Source: Balanoglossus misakiensis
Lineage: Eukaryota > Hemichordata
NCBI GenBank assembly: GCA_040954595.2
Contig: CM082586.2
Location: 12,028,001 to 12,092,000 of the forward strand
Direction of reading: 5' to 3'
Length of the DNA stretch: 64,000 bases
Part shown: piece by piece, positions 59,801-64,000 of the stretch
Numbering within the stretch: position 1 is the first letter of the stretch
Layout of the letters: every line of letters begins with the position of its first letter
Position numbers and translations under genes: made by a program
Notes under the pieces: model-generated
The model's input: the letters and a program-made list of their open reading frames with translations, nothing else
Database searches by the model: none
Told to the model about the DNA's origin: nothing

Positions 59801-62260
59801 ATGGTCACATAACGGGCCATGTTTTACTAAAAAAACTTATGTATAGTTTCAAGGCTTTGTTTTGGAATAACGAATTATCTACAAGATTTAAGTGGAACAG
59901 TCACAAAATGAAAACAAATATGGAAAGAGTTATGCCGGAATGTTGTAAGGGATAGATTAATATTGCAAATAATTTAATTTCTTACATCATAAAATGAATT
60001 CAAAGAATGGTCACATAACAGGATATGTTTTACGAAAAAGACTTATGTTATAGTTTCAAGGCTTTGTTTTGGAATAACGAATTATCTACAAGATTTAAGT
60101 GGAACAGTCACAGAATGAAAACAAATATGGAAAGAGTTATGCCGGAATGTTGTAAGGAATAGATTAATATTGCAAATAATTTAATTTCTTACATCATAAA
60201 TGGAATTCAAAGAAAGGTCACGTAACAGGATATGTATAATTTCAAGCCTTTGTTTTGGATTAACGAATTCTCTACAAGATTTAAGTGGAACAGTCACAGA
60301 ATGAAAACAAATATGGAAAGAGTTATGCTGAAATGTTGTAAGGGATAGATTAATATTGCAAATAATTTAATTTCTTACATCATAAATGGAATTCAACGAA
60401 TGGTCACATAACGGGCCATGTTTTACTAAAAAGACTTATGTATAGTTTCAAGGCTTTGTTTTGGAATAACGAATTATCTACAAGATTTAAGTGGAACAGT
60501 CACAGAATGAAAACAAATATGGAAAGAGTTATGCCGGAATGTTGTAAGGGATAGATTAATATTGCAAATAATTTAATTTCTTACATCATAAAATGAATTC
60601 AAAGAATGGTCACATAACAGGATATGTTTTACGAAAAAGACTTATGTTATAGTTTCAAGGCTTTGTTTTGGAATAACGAATTATCTACAAGATTTAAGTG
60701 GAACAGTCACAGAATGAAAACAAATATGGAAAGAGTTATGCCGGAATGTTGTAAGGAATAGATTAATATTGCAAATAATTTAATTTCTTACATCATAAAT
60801 GGAATTCAAAGAAAGGTCACGTAACAGGATATGTATAATTTCAAGCCTTTGTTTTGGATTAACGAATTCTCTACAAGATTTAAGTGGAACAGTCACAGAA
60901 TGAAAACAAATATGGAAAGAGTTATGCTGAAATGTTGTAAGGGATAGATTAATATTGCATAAATTTAATTTCTTACATCATAAATGGAATTCAAAGAATG
61001 GTCACATAACTGGATATGTTTTACTAAAAAGACTTATGTATAGGTTCAAGAATTTGTGTTGAAATACCAAATTCTCTACAAGATTTAAGTGGAACAGTCA
61101 CAGAATGAAAACTAATATGGAAAGAGTTATGTCGGAATGTTGTAAGGGATAGATTAATATTGCAAATAATTTAATTTCTTACATCATAAATGGAATTCAA
61201 CGAATGGTCACATAACGGGCCATGTTTTAATAAAAAGACTTATGTATAGTTTCAAGGCTTTGTTTTGGAATAACGAATTATCTACAAGATTTAAGTGGAA
61301 CAGTCACAAAATGAAAACAAATATGGAAAGAGTTATGCCGGAATGTTGTAAGGGATAGATTAATATTGCAAATAATTTAATTTCTTACATCATAAATGGA
61401 ATTCAACGAATGGTCACATAACGGGCCATGTTTTACTAAAAAAACTTATGTATAGTTTCAAGGCTTTGTTTTGGAATAACGAATTATCTACAAGATTTAA
61501 GTGGAACAGTCACAAAATGAAAACAAATATGGAAAGAGTTATGCCGGAATGTTGTAAGGGATAGATTAATATTGCAAATAATTTAATTTCTTACATCATA
61601 AAATGAATTCAAAGAATGGTCACATAACAGGATATGTTTTACGAAAAAGACTTATGTTATAGTTTCAAGGCTTTGTTTTGGAATAACGAATTATCTACAA
61701 GATTTAAGTGGAACAGTCACAGAATGAAAACAAATATGGAAAGAGTTATGCCGGAATGTTGTAAGGAATAGATTAATACTGCAAATAATTTAATTTCTTA
61801 CATCATAAATGGAATTCAAAGAAAGGTCACGTAACAGGATATGTATAATTTCAAGCCTTTGTTTTGGATTAACGAATTCTCTACAAGATTTAAGTGGAAC
61901 AGTCACAGAATGAAAACAAATATGGAAAGAGTTATGCTGAAATGTTGTAAGGGATAGATTAATATTGCATAAAATTTAATTTCTTACATCATAAATGGAA
62001 TTCAAAGAATGGTCACATAACTGGATATGTTTTACTAAAAAGACTTATGTATAGGTTCAAGAATTTGTGTTGAAATACCAAATTCTCTACAAGATTTAAG
62101 TGGAACAGTCACAGAATGAATACTAATATGGAAAGAGTTATGTCGGAATGTTGTAAGGGATAGATTAATATTGCAAATAATTTAATTTCTTACATCATAA
62201 ATGGAATTCAACGAATGGTCACATAACGGGCCATGTTTTACTAAAAAGACTTATGTATAG
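56900..62260 (+). repeat. HOR domain with ~805-bp lattice (right end)
   Basis: A private variant TTCAACGAAT occurs at 57151, 58782, 59588, 59793, 60392, 61197, 61402 and 62207. Most steps are 804-806 bp (58782 to 59588, 59588 to 60392, 60392 to 61197, 61402 to 62207) or twice about 815 (57151 to 58782). Larger blocks repeat at 1,609 bp (CCATGTTTTAATAAAAAG 59611/61220; GTTTTACTAAAAAAAC 59821/61430) and 1,631 bp (ATCAAATTCT 57021/58652). The domain also shares CGAATTATCTAC in place of CGAATTCTCTAC, removing one EcoRI site. Confidence 0.82.
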
Positions 62261-64000
62261 TTTCAAGGCTTTGTTTTGGAATAACGAATTCTCTCCAAGA
62301 TATAAGTTGAACAGTTACAAAATGAAAACAAATATTCAAATAGTTATGCTGGAATGTTGTAAGGGATAGTTTAATATTGCAAATAATTTAATTTCTTACA
62401 TCATAAATGGTATTCAAAGAATGGTCAAATAACGGGCCATGTTTTACTAAAAAGACTTAATATGTATAGTTTGAAGGCTTTGTTTTGGAATAACGAATTA
62501 TCTACAAGATTTAAGTGGAACTGTCACAGAATGAAAACAAATATGGAAAGCGTTATGCCGGAATGTTGTAAGGGATAGATAATTATTGCAAATAATTTAA
62601 TTTCTTACATCATAAATGGAATTCAAAGAATGGTCACATAACGGGCCATGTTTTAAAAAAAGACTTATGTATAGTTTGAAGGCTTTGTTTTGGAATGACG
62701 AATTCTCTACAAGATTTAAGTGGAACAGTCACAGAATGAAAACAAATATCGAAAGAGTTATGCTGAAATGTTGTAAGGGATAGATTAATATTGCATAAAA
62801 TTTAATTTCTTACATCATAAATGGAATTCAAAGAATGGTCACATAACTGGATATGTTTTACTAAAAAGACTTATGTATAGGTTCAAGAATTTGTGTTGAA
62901 TTACCAAATTCTCTACAAGATTTAAGTGGAACAGTCACAGAATGAAAACAAATATAGAAAGAGTTATGCCGGAATGTTGTAAGTGATAGAATAAAATTGC
63001 AAATAATTTAATTTCTTATATCATAAATGGAATTCAAAGAATGGTCACATAACGGGCCATGTTTTAGTAAAAAGACTTATGTATAGTTTCAAGGCTTTGT
63101 TTTGGAATAACGAATTCTCTACAAGATTTAATTTGAACAGTTACAGAATGAAAATAAATATTCAAATAGTTATGCTGGAATGTTGTAAGGGATAGTTTAA
63201 TATTGCAAATAATTTAATTTCTTACATCATAAATGAAATTCAAAGAATGGTCAAATCACAGGCCATGTTTTACTAAAAAGATTTATATATAGTTTCAAGG
63301 CTGTGTTTTGGAATAATGAATTCTCTACAAGATTTAAGTGGAACAGTCACAGAATGAAAACAAATATGGAAAGAGTTATGCCGGAATGTTGTAAGGAATA
63401 GATTAATATTGCAAATAATTTAATTTCTTACATCATAAATGGAATTCAAAGAAACGTCACGTAACAGGATATGTATAGTTTCAAGGCTTTATTTTGGAAT
63501 AACGAATTCTCTACAAGATTTAAGTGGAACAGTCACAAAATGAAAACAAATATTCAAATAGTTATGCTGGAATGTTGTAAATGATAGTTTAATATTGCAA
63601 ATAATTTAATTTCTTATATCATAAATGGAATTCAAAGAATGGTCACATAACGGGCCATGTTTTAGTAAAAAGACTTATGTATAGTTTCAAGGCTTTGTTT
63701 TGGAATAACGAATTCTCTACAAGATTTAAGTTGAACAGTTACAGAATGAAAATAAATATTCAAATAGTTATGCTGGAATGTTGTAAGGGATAGTTTAATA
63801 TTGCAAATAATTTAATTTCTTACATCATAAATGAAATTCAAAGAATGGTCAAATCACAGGCCATGTTTTACTAAAAAGATTTATATATAGTTTCAAGGCG
63901 TTGTTTTGGAATAACGAATTCTCTACAAGAATTAAGTGGAACAGTCACAGAATGAAAACAAATATGGAAAGCGTTATGCCGGAATGTTGTAAGGGATAGA

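Larger units (their letters stand above)
46213..64000 (+). repeat. Satellite array, right part (~88 monomers, continues past the window)
   Basis: The same 206/186-bp monomer family in the same orientation as the left part, resuming in the monomer interrupted by the retrotransposon. The first about 1.6 kb matches 36386 onward at a constant offset of 9,828 bp (for example GTATCAAGG 46279/36451, ACGTAACAAG 46653/36825 and 47457/37629, and the rare AATTTTATTTC). The array is still running at base 64000. No unrelated sequence interrupts it. Confidence 0.98.

Overview
This is eukaryotic, almost certainly metazoan, DNA dominated by repeats. There is no operon-style or compact gene content. The only long intact gene is the polyprotein of an LTR retrotransposon of the BEL/Pao superfamily, read on the minus strand. 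BEL/Pao elements are confined to animals. The AT-rich unique DNA, long microsatellite and nested repeats fit an invertebrate genome. A short segment near 3.7 kb resembles, from memory only, a dispersed repeat common in bivalve sequences, so a mollusc or other marine invertebrate is a weak guess.

Layout. 1-4.24 kb: AT-rich, mostly non-coding DNA. It starts with a possible last exon of a host gene (frame open from base 1 to a stop at 106-108, polyadenylation signal at 315-320) and holds a (GT)n/(GTAT)n microsatellite at 662-814. 4.24-6.75 kb: a composite repeat in two tandem units offset by about 1,175 bp, rich in AGGTCA half-sites, CCAAT boxes, an E-box palindrome and a CCAATATGGCCGCC motif. 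6.8-6.96 kb: three GC-rich perfect-stem hairpins in a row. 6.96-38.80 kb and 46.21-64.00 kb: one satellite array, running off the right edge, built from a long (~206 bp) and a short (~186 bp) monomer in nested higher-order repeats (HORs). 38.80-46.21 kb: a complete 7,410-bp BEL/Pao element inserted into the satellite, with 547-bp LTRs that read as identical and a 5-bp target duplication (CATCA).

How it fits together. The satellite shows expansion and contraction by unequal exchange: measured periods of 186, 411, 804, 1012, 1194, 1241, 1609, 1629, 1814 and 1837 bp mostly resolve into whole numbers of long and short monomers, and at least two chimeric junction monomers can be read directly. The BEL/Pao element landed in an already formed tetrameric HOR domain; joining its flanks restores the repeat phase. 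Its intact ORF, retained catalytic residues and apparently identical LTRs indicate a very recent insertion that may still be active.

I did not find a new multi-gene system. The most interesting signals are the HOR arithmetic, the CpG-decay pattern in the satellite, the triple hairpin at its edge, the conserved nuclear-receptor-like half-site arrays and the young BEL/Pao copy.
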